NCBI RefSeq assembly: GCF_026914185.1
Contig: NC_070574.1
Coordinates: 1,240,501 to 1,304,500, forward strand
Length of the DNA stretch: 64,000 nt
Source of the DNA: Puccinia triticina
Taxonomy: Eukaryota > Basidiomycota > Pucciniomycetes > Pucciniales > Pucciniaceae
Direction: 5' to 3'
The notes below the pieces were generated by a model, which was given only the letters and a program-made list of their open reading frames with translations, ran no database searches and had not been told where the DNA came from. The first letter of the stretch is position 1. Each line of letters starts with the position of its first letter. This document shows, in pieces, positions 11,619 to 23,081 of this stretch. Position numbers and translations under genes: made by a program.

Positions 11619-13320
11619 CTAATCAACATTCATCCTCCCTCCGGCAGCCGTGGCCAAACCCTCTCCGGGAGCTAAACTTGGACCAACATTTCCAGATTCA
11701 TCTTCTAACCTCCGTTTGTTGTTGTTACGAGTTGGGAGTTGAGAAGCGGATTGTTGACCAGTGGATGTGGCGGTGGTGAAACAGTATGTTTGGAGATTCT
11801 TGGTAATCTCTGGCAGCCCCATTTTTTCGACCTTGGAGATGGTTTGTTGCTCAAAAGGACTCAGGAGTTGCCACCAAGCATTGGCATAGCAATCACGCGG
11901 CAAATCTCTGGGGACCCCCTTGACGCCTTTGAAATTCTTGATTCGAGTTGCGGAGTGGCCATAGATCTTCTGATTAGTGGCAATAGTCTTGTGGTGATCT
12001 GCCTGTGCCTGTACCATTTTGTTGAGACAGTGAACAACGGAGGTGAGATGGCTGCTACGCCAATTCGGGGAAACGGTTAACGGTAACGTGTTCTGATCGC
12101 CATCTTCAATATCGGAGCCACAGTCCTTGTTTTCAACAACGTGCACCAGTAGTATATTCTCTTTTAGGACTTGACCAAGCATCTTGCACCTGTTCTCTCG
12201 TATCTTTAACACACGGAAATATATATTTACATATTTTGTCAGAATGAGTTACAGATAGACAGGAGAAGTAGAAAGGATGTACGGACTTTCTTCCTCCATC
12301 GTTGGTATTGTGCCCTTGTGGCTTTTTGATCCTTCAATTTCTTGTAATTGTCACCGCTTATGTTTCTGGACTCGCGAATTTCGCGGCATTTAGTATGGAA
12401 CCATCGTTGGATTATTGCTTGGGCCTGTGAAGCCTGCTGATCGGTTAAGGGCATTGATCGACGGATCCACTCAATAGATTTGGTTGCCAAAACCTTGACC
12501 ACAGTGGAGTTCCAAGGCGAATCCGCACCAAGATGGGTATCCCAGTCGAAAGTGAGTCTTGAGATACCGGCCAACGCAAGAGTCCTCTCCACATCGGCCT
12601 TGTTTTGAGAGCTGATGGCTAGGCCCTTATGTTGGCCTTTTGAGAGAGCAGGAGTAAAGGGGGGCGACTTGATGTTCTTCCGTATTTCTTTCTCTGCCTG
12701 AGAGACAAAGTATTCTATCTCTGCCGGAGTCTTAGCCTTCAACGTGAGGCGTAATCGATTGAGTTGCTTCTTGATTTCAGCCGTCCTTCTTTCCACCCAG
12801 TATTGGGCCTTGATTTCTTCAGCGTTTGGAGAAGCTGGGTAATCGTGAGGCTGAGTTGGATGACCAAGAAAAAACTTGACAAAGGTTTGGATACTCCGAG
12901 CGATCTTATCACAATGTTCCGCCAGAGCCTGTTTTCCCGCAATTCCTCTTATCCGTTTTTCAGCTCGATTATGGTCCTCATCAACCTCCGCCTCCTCCCT
13001 TGCGCGCCGGGCATTTTCAACCACAAACTTTGGTTCTAGTCAAGACTTTTCAAGCAAAGCTGATGGCTGGTTCAGTTGTGTTGAAGGAATTGCTCCTACG
13101 GATTCAAAACATTTCTCAGCAAGAAAATACATACAGCAAAAAGTAGCTACTCACCATCAGGACCGGTTTCCATTGCAGAACTGTTTCCCACTGATTGGGC
13201 TTTTGGAAGAAATCCATCTACGACCGCCGAAATCCAACTTTCATCTGGATCCACAGAAGAAGATGTATCTCCCTGGTTTCCATTCCCAGATATGCTCTGT
13301 TCATCTTGTGCTGAAGGCAT
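11619..13320 (-). CDS. Unknown protein (499 aa) with VPRDLPRDCY motif
   Basis: Three exons fit: 13155-13320, 12287-13035 and 11619-12203, with all phases consistent and the start at the ATG at 13320. The middle region is highly charged and predicted helical (ENARRAREEAEVDEDHNRAE and onward), with many Lys/Glu pairs that could form coiled coil. The C-terminal third contains GVPRDLPRDCYANAWWQLLS, which matches EVPRNLPLNCYSLEYLSTLS in the gene at 19116, so the two belong to one family. The tail is a basic patch (NNNKRRLEDE) followed by Gly/Ala-rich sequence. No enzymatic motif is visible. It ends about 900 bp from the start of the 781-aa gene on the same strand. Confidence 0.66.
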
Positions 13321-13733
13321 GGGGACTGATTGGATTCAAGAAGCTAATTAGTAGATTTTTATGGGGCAAAAAGCAGATGATAGACGGGTTGCAGTATACA
13401 ATGCAAAGGTGTTGTTGGTGAAATCAAGCAAAAGAGGTGGTTGAGGATATGGAATAGTTTAAGGAAAACGTGAAATCATGTTGGATGGAGTTATAAGCAG
13501 AACACAAATTTGGGGGAATTGCCGGGCAATTCAGGCAGGCTCCACTTTGTTTCTCAAATGGAGGAAAATACAGTTATACGGATGTTGCAATTCAAAAAAA
13601 GGGAGCATGTGGCTAACAAATAAATAATGATCCCCTTTGTTTTATGCCTAAAAATCGTTGCATAGGCCTTCCCATCCCTTCATGTGTAAATAAAGCCCAA
13701 ATAAAATATCAGAAAGACATAGACCAGCACGTT

Positions 13734-16700
13734 TTAATGGTAGTTGTTGAGACTTACAGCTGTCCCCAATCCCACAGCACTCATTGTTTGTATTTCAAAA
13801 CCAAATGTTGAGATCGGATTTAGAAGAATTGCAACATGTCCGATGACCCTTTCACTGTCAATTACCTCAGTCAGGTCGTGATCAGATTTCACTAAGCGGC
13901 AGTTGAGATCTGGGTAATCCTTGTATGGATCTTCCTCCTGTCCCACTTCCTTGAATGGTTTCACAATCAACCAAGTTTTCCCAGCTGTTTGTTCCAATTG
14001 GAAAATTTGCTCCACTTCACCAAATCGCTGGTCCTTCCCTAGGTAGAACTCGACCAAGGAATTTGCTGGATGCCAATCTTTAGTTGTGAATGTCTTGCCG
14101 TTGAGTTTGATGTATTCAACAAGATCAACTGTTGAGTTAAGTGGGGGTACACCTGCATGTTGACCAAGCTTTCCCCTTGAACCTTCCTTTCCAGCCACCG
14201 CCCGCTTCCATTTTGACATCAGAGTTCTGTTCAACTGAGTAGATTTCTTCTTATTGTTGTCCTCCGAGCCGCGGTTGTGTTTTGCAGTGTGGTCTTTGAG
14301 AACTAACTGGAATGTTGAGTTGATATGCCATTCCTTCATCAATGTCTTCGGTATATCATCTAAGTACAATACACATGTCACCTTCTCAGTAATTAAATTC
14401 TCACAATGGCAATAATTACACACAAATAAGCATGAGACTAACCGATGTGATGGTTTGTTGGCATCCTCTGCAACATTCCATTAACTCTTTCCTGTGCCCA
14501 AGCTGCTGTTGATCGAGGTGGGCCAAATCGGCGGATAACTTCAGAGTAATGCTGTGTCAGATGTAGATTTGGCTTGCTTGGTGCTTCTGGTCAGCCTTTT
14601 TGAAGACACTTTCAATAATCCAAGATTAAACTGTCAAGCTCATCAAGATCTTGAAGTTTGATCTTTGGGAGAGTCAGGAAGTGAGAAATTTTGGATAGCA
14701 AGGTAGTTGATTCTAGGAGTGAGGATATCCTTATTTTGCTTTCCTCAGTTGCGCAATCCTTGTATACTGTGGTCCAAAGAGGAATCAAGGCAATGGGATA
14801 GTAGATCTTGTAAAGTATCAGCCATTCTGCTGCTTTTAAAGATCCGTGGGTAGCCAATCCCAAGTTGCGTGGAACCCTATCAATCCAAGAGGGTACAATT
14901 GTATGCAAGATAGTCCGCCGTACTATGTCCAGCTCCTCTGGCAAGAGTTTTGGTTGGTTGAAATCCGGAATTGGTGATGCAGCAGCTCTGCGAGCTCTAT
15001 GTCGAGGACGAGTGGCAGTGTGATCACTTCCACTCTCATCTGCGGAATCGGTGGTCACCTCCTCATTCGCGTCACACAGCGCCTTCTTCCGCATCCGCAG
15101 GCTATAGGAATGGGCAGATGACCCATCTGATGTTGCACCAGCACCACTACATGTTCTGCTTTGACCAAGACCTAGCGTTGTTGTGGCTGGTGTTTGCTTG
15201 GCTTTGGCTGCACGGGCTCGCTTGTTTGGTTTTTCAGAGGTTTGATTTGATTCTTTGATATCGTCTAATTTCCGCTTGCCCTTGTTGGTGGAGTTAGGGA
15301 CACAATTTGTTGCAAACGGAGTATCGGTATATGACTGGTCATTCTGCCATTCCGCATCCTTCTCTTGAATATCCTTAAGCTTGGATGCGACTGATGGCAA
15401 TGACATGAAGCGCATCGTGTGATCTTTCAAGTCACCCAAAATCAAGGCATGCATCAATTCAATCGAGCAGAATTCTATTGGCCTCCAGTATGGGAGCTCA
15501 TTGAGCACACTCCATCTTGCGCCATGTTCCTTCACAAACTTCTTACGTTCAGTCGCATTTTCTAGTTGAAGCCAAAGTTTTGCATGTTTTTGGTGCTCTT
15601 CATTCGTCCGCCGGGTAAACTTTGTGGTGTCCGTTTCCTCAATTTCATGCTTGCTCAACATACAAAAAGAGCAAAACCTAATTGAGGCGTGACTTCCAAA
15701 TCCAGCAACCTTCCGGAGAGCAGGACGATCTGCGATCAGGGGAAAGATCACAGCCCGTATAGTTCTTCCTTGAGCATGAGAAGCAGTGGATTCAAAGAAG
15801 ACTCCATTCCAAAATTCTTTCAATTCATTCACCAGCGGTCGTAAGAGATGGTTCACCTTGTCTAGACTGGGTTCGTTGGGCCCAGGGATAATTCCGAAAA
15901 GGAATATGTTTTCCTGCTTGTAGCGCTGATTTGGAGGAAGGTTCAAGCAGATCAAGACAATCGCTCCAACAGAGTTATGCTTCCCCAGATTTGAAGTTCC
16001 TTTGGCATTGAACCAGTCAAGATATAGGCTGAACACAAGATTTCCAGAATTCTGGGTAAATATCCCAGTTCCATCGTCTGAGTTGGGGAATTCGCGCCAG
16101 ATTTGACCATGCCACACATCTTCCATGTCGTGGTGTGGTTCCCATCTAGTTTTGGGAAGGCTGGAGTCTAGCAAGGTCTCGAAAGAATTCTGAGAAAGCC
16201 GCTGTTTCAACCATGACTTGAGAGTTAAGTATGAGTATGTCCGAATTGGTTTTGATGCTTGCTGTTTATCGAGTTTGAAGAGGGCTTGATCACATCTGGG
16301 TACGATTTCTTGCAACTTAGCCCACTTACAATACCCCTGATATTGGGAAAAGAAGGACTGGGTGCATGTGATCGGAGGATTTTTGTCTCCTTTTATCAGA
16401 GGGTAGAGTGCAAAACATTTTTGGCAACATATTTGTGTTGTCAGATCTGGTACAAGGCCAAGTCGATGAAAAACTGCATCTCTAGTTTTGGGAATCTGTT
16501 GGATCATTGCTTTAGCATCAATAATTTGTTCCTCAGTGCTCCACAGCTCTGCCAAGAATGAGATGTTCTGCCTTGCTGACTCAAGGAAAGATGCGGACCC
16601 ATCTTTGCTCAGTTTGTCTTTTAAGACAGATTGGGCCATCTGAATCATGACCTGTGTGCAAAACTGCTCCTCCAAAAGTGGCGCCTTCCTTGTGTTGTTT

Positions 16701-17007
16701 TCCAGTGGATTAGAGGTGGAGGCAGTCAGACCAGTCTGGGTCAAACTTGGATTAGCTCAAGATCTAACTATGCTTTTAAAGCAGATGTGATTCAACTCAC
16801 CCGGATCGGATTAGAGCCCATTGGGTGTGCCTCCGGATGATTTGGCCCTTCCTTCTGGAGTTGCATAGTTGCTTTCTTCTGATGCAATTGATAGTCTTTC
16901 CGTCCCAAGACCCTCCCAGGAACAATTCCACCACCATCTTCTGCATGCTGTGTGGTGTTGCACCCATAGAATTCACAATGGCAAACGAGATTGGTTGTTT
17001 TAGGCAT
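13734..17007 (-). CDS. Plavaka-type (CACTA superfamily) transposase
   Basis: The N-terminal exon (from the ATG at 17007) has the Cys cluster CHCEFYGC and a PGRVLGRK stretch typical of Plavaka transposases. It ends in a GTGAGTTG donor and joins the main exon near 16736. The main exon carries FSLYLDWFNAKG, IIPGPNEPSLDKVNHLLRPL, CSFCMLSK and the FCSIELMHALILGDL block. After about 14612, a further stretch reads HYSEVIRRFGPP and QERVNG, the equivalent of the late catalytic Glu region. The C-terminal exon (about 14405-13734) follows a GTTAGT intron. The step near 14590-14635 needs either a 44-bp intron with a weak donor or a disabling change. A Ser/Lys/Arg-rich acidic insert lies at about 15000-15300. 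I could not find terminal inverted repeats, so it may be a transposon copy or a domesticated gene. Confidence 0.75.
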
Positions 17008-17356
17008 GTTGCGAGTTTGTTTGTTTTAATTCAAGTAGATTGGGGATGAGTAATTTCAGACGTCTTCTAGATATTCGATGGGACACAAGGAAAAAATTCA
17101 CACTCATACATAAGTTGGCGAAAGCTGGTTGATGCAAGCTTTATATCATTGCTACTCAGATACCAAGATCTACTTTTTTCATGAATGATTTGAGGAAACA
17201 GTTACGTACTTGGCACCCAAAAGTTGCATGTGCATATCTTGACTCACCACCTGACCAAAGAATATGCAAGCCACCAAGTTGATGTGATGTGCTACAATCA
17301 TGCACAAGTGCAAGTCATTTAGATAGCAAGATGAGCATATGTACATATCATGTGCT

Positions 17357-17539
17357 TCAGTACATTTTCATGAGGAGCTGGCCCAGGTCGGACTTCATGT
17401 CACCCTGTGATGCTTCCTTGTTGAACTGGATGTACATTTTTCGGTTGGATTGAATCTCAAGTTCTAATGCCCCTTGTAACCCCGCGACCATCATGCCTTC
17501 AGATGCTGTTTCGGAGAAGACTGCATCAACTGAATCCAC
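17357..17539 (-). other. Short open frame, possible exon of a small gene
   Basis: Sixty codons with a plausible amphipathic composition (SVDAVFSETASEG, LQGALELEIQ) but no ATG and an in-frame stop just upstream. A separate ATG at 17635 opens MGEDVISRV. I could not join the two in phase. A divergent small gene 60 bp from the 117-aa gene is possible. Confidence 0.25.
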
Positions 17540-17695
17540 ATATTTGTGGTTGCGTTAGCCTGTTATAAAATTTTACATCATAAAAAGGGTGTTGTACCCA
17601 CGGTCCACAACTCTGGAAATGACATCCTCCCCCATTACAAAAAATATTAATTGGCAGAGGACCTATCTTATCTCAATCCAACATCTCATCAACCA

Positions 17696-18115
17696 ATGGA
17701 ACCTTTTCGTACTATTCTATCTCCCATACAAATTGTTTGGCTCAAAGACATGCAGACAATGATTGATGAATCACTCAAGATTTTTGAGCCAGATTCTCAT
17801 GAAGAGCAACAATTAAACATTAGCAACACCAAAGAAAGGGAACATGAGGCTTGGCGTTGGTATATTTTGTGTGATGGAAAAATCAGAGCGGGAGCACAAG
17901 ATATGCGTATTCCTGAATGGGCAATCCCAAACGTCAAGGCCATATGGGATGCGAAAAGGAACCGTCTTGGAAAAGGTATTTGGCCTCAAGTTCTTCTTCT
18001 ACTTTTCTGCTGAGCTGATTTTTCAATTCACATTTGACAAGGACCATTGATGTTTTCCACGCCAGATACCACCCCAGGGGGATTGGGCGGCTCGGCAGCA
18101 GGCCAGCATTCTTAG
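17696..18115 (+). CDS. Small unknown protein (117 aa)
   Basis: Two exons, 17696-17975 and 18042-18115, join at AAAAG|GTATTT...GACAAG|GACC in matching phase. The first ATG in frame is used. The protein has a charged helical N-terminal part (QMTMIDESLKIF-like spacing), a compact Trp-rich core (EHEAWRWYILCDGKIRAG, IPEWAIPNVKAIWDAKRNRL) and a Gly/Ser-rich tail. There is no signal peptide and no family I recognise. Confidence 0.5.
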
Positions 18116-18710
18116 GATGATCAAGGGTAAACGATTGGGTATAGTTTGATCGTAAGTTATCAGAACAAAAGACAACTGCTAACTTCCTGTAACTAACTGT
18201 TCCTTCTACCAACAGCTAGCTGGCTTATCTCTCTCTGGATTCCACAATACTGCCTCATGGTTTCCTGTTTTTGGTTCTGTTCTGTGCTTCCTCTGTCTGG
18301 ATGGTAGTAAATCTTTGGTTTGTTCTGATCCAGATTCAAGTGAGAAATTCACGATCTCCTATCTATCTGATGTCTGTGGTTGTGTATCGCAATGAGATGG
18401 CTTGTGTCCCCCGCACGTCAGACAAATCTATTCTTTTTCCCATGTCTGTGTCTCTGCTTTTGGAATCTACTTCAGCTAGCAATCAATTTTTGATGTATTG
18501 ACGTTGTCTGGAAATATTAGGTTATGCTATACAGTGATCAGAATTTTACACCAAAGGTATATTGCTTTGGCTTAACACTCAGGAAAGGCATTGAATCTGC
18601 TGGATGTTGGGACTAAAGAATACATGGTATTGGTGTTTGCTCACAAGGAAGAGATAGCAATGGTTGCGGCTCATGTACTCTCCAATATTTGATCTGGTGG
18701 GTGTCACTGT

Positions 18711-18728
18711 CATGTTCGCGCGTACATG
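18711..18728. repeat. 18-bp palindrome copy 5 (CATGTTCGCGCGTACATG)
   Basis: One mismatch. The similar flank lies on the left here (reverse orientation): read on the minus strand the palindrome is followed by ACAGTGACACCC. Confidence 0.72.
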
Positions 18729-18843
18729 GGCGGGAACCTTCGAGGGCAAAAAACCGATTATGTGTTTTCACATGTGATGGGCCCAAATATTCAGATTGTA
18801 ATACCAAGCTGGAACAAGCAATGCATTTGCCCAAAGTCACCCC

Positions 18844-18861
18844 CATGTACGCGCGTACATG
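18844..18861. repeat. 18-bp palindrome copy 6 (CATGTACGCGCGTACATG)
   Basis: A perfect copy with right flank AGAGGGATACTC, 116 bp after copy 5 and about 250 bp upstream of the ATG at 19116. Confidence 0.8.
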
Positions 18862-19115
18862 AGAGGGATACTCAATTGACCAAATACAACTCCTTTCATC
18901 AAATGAGAGCCAAACTGAGTTCTGAGTTGGCCAAGGCCCTTTGTCAATTACATAAACTCTCATTTGCCTTTCATTCACATTAATAATTTCTCTCTCCCCT
19001 CATCCCTTTGCACTTTCCTAGACACGACCTGATTTTTGTAATATATAATCTGGACCTCCTCTTGTCTTCCCCCTCCTGACTCTGCTCTTTTGTCCTGTGA
19101 TTCCTTTACTTCAGA

Positions 19116-20330
19116 ATGTCCTTATCCCAGACTCATTTTGCCAATGGCAAACCACCTGTTGGTGTTGCAAAAGTTAATCTTGCATACTCAAAAATCCACC
19201 CCAATTCCAAATCATCATTTAGTTTTTGTATTGCTGCCTTCACGCGAGCTCTCTTAGACATAGAATATGACCGCAAGAAAACTCCTTCAGAGGCATGGAA
19301 GCTCCCACCTTCTGCCCACGATTTCCACATTGGCTCTAACTTGCCAGACTCCATTCTCATACAGCCCATTGATCCCATTCCTGTTGGTTCAACATTACCC
19401 ACCTCACAGAAGATATCCCCAATCTTTCGAATCCTATTTGTCCAAGACCTCTCAAAATCTTGTTTTCCTGGTGTTACTTTTCGCTGGTCTCATCCATGGG
19501 ATTCTCACTGGAACCAACTTTTCGCAAAATTTATCCTAAAACATTGGAGGAATGCCTATGCAGCTGGAACATTTACTCCTTTTTTCATGGATCCGGTTGA
19601 AGCCTCAAACACATCCTTCCAGCTTGGCGTTCTCCACAGATGGTTTCTTGGAAGGCAGAAAGGATTACGATTGGGTCAGTTTTCAGAACAGCACAAATCT
19701 GAATGTAAATCCAAAGTACCAATGCAGGTATGCCACATTCTTGCTTTTCTCTTGCCCAAAATGTGGGCTAAGCTCTTTCTTCATTTCAGATCTCGCAGCA
19801 CCGTCAAGAAACGCTCTCTACACTCCCATTCAACCCTAACACGAAATCTTTATTCGATAACATCAAGGCTACTTCTGAAACTGAGATCAATCCCCCTCGC
19901 TCTCTGTTCAAAATCCCTTTGCTCTGGAGGTCACCGGAGTTCTCAAAATTTGCGCAAGAATTGGATCAGATTTTTATTCAGAAGAAGACCAGCACCAAAG
20001 GACGCCAATTTGTACATGATTTTGTCTTGGAAGCTCGCAGGCTCTCCTCCAGCTGGCTTCAAGGAAGTTCCTCGTAATCTTCCGTTGAACTGCTACTCCC
20101 TCGAATACTTGTCGACGCTTTCCGAGTCCCAGAGAAATCTTCTTAATCCAACGGATACCATCAACTTCTCGGAATTGCTAACAGTCAGATAAGGCTTGCT
20201 GTCCACCGTGAGTTACATTCAGCGACTTTCAAGCTGTCATATTTTTCATGAGTAGCTGAGCACATTCATACTGCTCATTTCCCCCCGATGGTACACTTAG
20301 CCTATTTACAAGACATTCTCAAATCAGTAA
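19116..20330 (+). CDS. Relative of the 499-aa protein (VPRNLPLNCY motif), possibly frameshifted
   Basis: Exon 1 (19116-19727) is open from an ATG and ends at CAG|GTATGCC. The acceptor at 19789 opens exon 2, whose frame stays coding-like to a TAA at 20077. The motif EVPRNLPLNCYSLEYLSTLS, shared with the gene at 11619, is encoded just before that stop but in the +1 frame (about 20050-20190). No intron of normal size links the two frames, so a one-base indel near 20030-20050, a sequencing error or an unusual intron is implied. A further likely exon (AEHIHTAHFPPMVHLAYLQD) ends at about 20323 beside a GTAAGT. The N-terminal part is rich in aromatic residues and Pro. Function unknown. It converges on the SNF2 gene with almost no spacer. 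Confidence 0.5.
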
Positions 20331-20344
20331 GTACAAAAAGGAAA

Positions 20345-22578
20345 TTAGCAAGAAATCACATACAGTGCAAGCTCTCCTTTCCTCTTTTGAACCTGATATA
20401 TATTCATTTCCAGGCTCCCTTTTAGATAGTATCGATATACATGAACTGGATGACCCTGTCCCAAGCGGTAAAGTCGGTCGACAGCTTGGACTTCTGCTGC
20501 AGGGTTCCACCCCGGTTCCTGAATGATGTAGTATTATTAGCTCTCTTCTATGCCTGTAAAAAACAACTATGGCTTACCATCATGTACACATTCTGAGCGC
20601 AACGCAAATCAATGCCTACCCCGGCAGCTTGGATTGAGGCCAAGAGAACATTACACTGTCTGTTGGTTCGAAATTGATTCAGGTTTTCATCACGTTTTTT
20701 GATTGTCTGGTCCCCAGTAAGCCAGGTTAATCCAATACCGTTCTCCTGAAGTGCCCGTTCAATACTATAAGGTTGAATCAGAATCAACATCTATCCCCTT
20801 TCCATGCTCCAAAGCAAAACAACATAACTTACATCCCCAGAAACCCAGTGAAACTAGAAAATACCACTGCTTTCGTCCTTTCAATTCCACGAACTCCTCC
20901 CAAGAAGACCTTCAGGTTGTCGACTAGGTGGACAATCTTTCCTGAATCCTGCCATCGCCATTTTGGTTGATGAAGTATCTCTGATCTTGCAAATAATGGA
21001 TGGTTGCAAAATTGACGAAGCATTGTCAACTGTCTGAAAAACTCCGATGAATCCCATTGCTCCCCCGCTGTTCTTAGCCTCCCAAAATATTGGATGAACG
21101 TCTGGTGCAGATCCTTCGAAATCTCCTCCCATTTGGAGCTGATTTTGACAAGTATGAATTTCTCCACTTTCTCGGGGAGATTCAACAAAACATCCTTTGT
21201 TCTTCTCAAGCAAACAGCTTCCATGAGTTGGCTTAAGGTCTTGATTGCCTCTCGAGCACCAACGTTCATTCGAGGGACCAGACAGCTCCTCCATACCCAC
21301 TCTTTGTCCCATGGATGTATTTTCAACAGCGTAATCAAGCTTTGCAAGTCGGTCAATCGGTTTTGGACAGGTGTCCCTGTCAAGCAAAGAACAAACTGGC
21401 ACTGAAGATTTTGAATGCTCTGGGTTCGGTGCGTTGCTGCATTCCTTATCAAGCTATCATCGTAAAAATAAATCAGAACCATGTATGCCAATTGTCCACA
21501 TGAATCATTTCACTTACTGGGCTTCATCCAATACAATCCTGAACCAGAACAGATCTAGAGCTCCAATGTTGTGCTGGTTGGGGTGTTTCTTGTTACCACT
21601 CGTTCCGATCATTTCGTAAGTTGTCAAAATCAGCATTGTCGACTGCAGGTCTTCACTAGTAAGGCTCTTCCGATTGTCTCCATGGAAAACCTCATAAGGG
21701 ATTGCGTGATCTCTGAAATGGAGATCAATTTTGTTTTTCCAATTTGACAGGGTTGCCAGAGGGCAGATGACTAGTGTAGCTGCAGATCGTTTGTTGGGAT
21801 CAGCTTGTCGGAAATTTCTTGCGTTATCACTTGTCGCCAGGATAAAAGCAAGGGTTGTTAACGTCTTTCCTAATCCCATATCGTCAGCTAGTATCGATCC
21901 CTGGGACCTGTTGTGATTTGGTTCCTTCGCGCTAGAATTTGAATCTTTCTCGCAGTAATTGCGAAGCCAGGCATTGTCATGATGGTACCACAAGGCTTCT
22001 GGCTTGTTGTTCTCGGAGTCCTCATTCTTGAGGAGGAAGTTTAGGGCGGAAATCTGATGGGGTTTCATACTTGTCTTGCACTTTTGAAGCGATGTCGAGA
22101 GCCAAGGTGCTGGTCTGGAGTTTGAGTCCCTAGTGGTTTCAGTGAGGTGGGGAATTGCGAAGAAAACATCTGGGCTGTAGTTCCAGATTGGGCTTAGTTC
22201 CACTTCGGCAGCTTCAAAGGCCAATTGGACTTGAGATATGTTTTCCGAGCGGCTGAAGACACATCCCCTCAGCTGAGGCTGTATACAATTCTTGGTCACG
22301 AGAAAGGCACGCAACTTCACCAGAGCTACATCATTGGGAGGGATTTCTGGTTGGGTGGGTGGAGTTGAACAGCTGGAAACTGGCCCTAATAATGGACCTA
22401 GATATTCACTCTGCTTTTGGCTGAGATCTCCAAAGCAATTATGTGGCGCGCAGTATATGTGAACTAGCTGTCGGCCTAGTTGAAGAAAAGCTACCTGAGG
22501 GACATCAGAAGTAAGTGTTACAGTCCTAGTGGAAGGCAAGGTGATGATAAATTGGCCAAGACAGAATGTTGAAGACAT
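20345..22578 (-). CDS. SNF2-family ATPase, Rad5/Rad16-like but without RING finger (680 aa)
   Basis: Four exons fit in phase: 21518-22578, 20833-21453, 20578-20764 and 20345-20518. Helicase motifs in order: Walker A in ADDMGLGKT (about residues 231-239), ATLVICPLATLSNW (Ia), a DEAH box formed across the first splice junction, LTGTPVQNRLTDL (III), KAVVFSSFTG (IV), LLASIQAAGVGIDL (V) and EPGWNPAAEVQAVDRLYRLGQ (VI). These make it an intact DNA-dependent translocase of the Rad5/Rad16/HLTF branch. The RING finger that those proteins carry between motifs III and IV is absent, and the whole protein is short. The start is the ATG at 22578. Likely role: chromatin or DNA-repair remodelling. Confidence 0.85.
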
Positions 22579-23081
22579 TTGTGGAAAGGGATGGGTAATT
22601 TGATTTATTCTGTTACACAAATGCGAACTGAGAAAGACAGGGGAGATAGTGTGTTCCTTTTGAAACTTTCCAGAGATGGGCCACTGGGGGTATCACTGAG
22701 CATGACAATATCAAAAAATCTGTTTTGACTTTGTTTGGCACTTGTATTTGGGCTCTTGAGCTCTGCAGGTTGGGTTAGGGTGGTCCAAATCGCTACTTGA
22801 TTACAAGAGCATGCAGGGTCAACTTGAACATATCATGAACATGAAATCATCTCCCCTTTGCCCCTTTGGATATTGAATCTTTATGTAAACTCACAGGCAA
22901 GGATATTCATGAAGATTGTTTTTCTATGTTTAACGTGACAATTGAATATCCAATATGTGGGATATGTGGGAGTGACCTCACTTACGACTGCAAAATATAA
23001 GGTTTTCCCCTGAAGCATTGGTACATCACATGAATGAACCTTGCAGTTAAGTAACCGTTATCTAGCCATCCAGTTAGCCTT

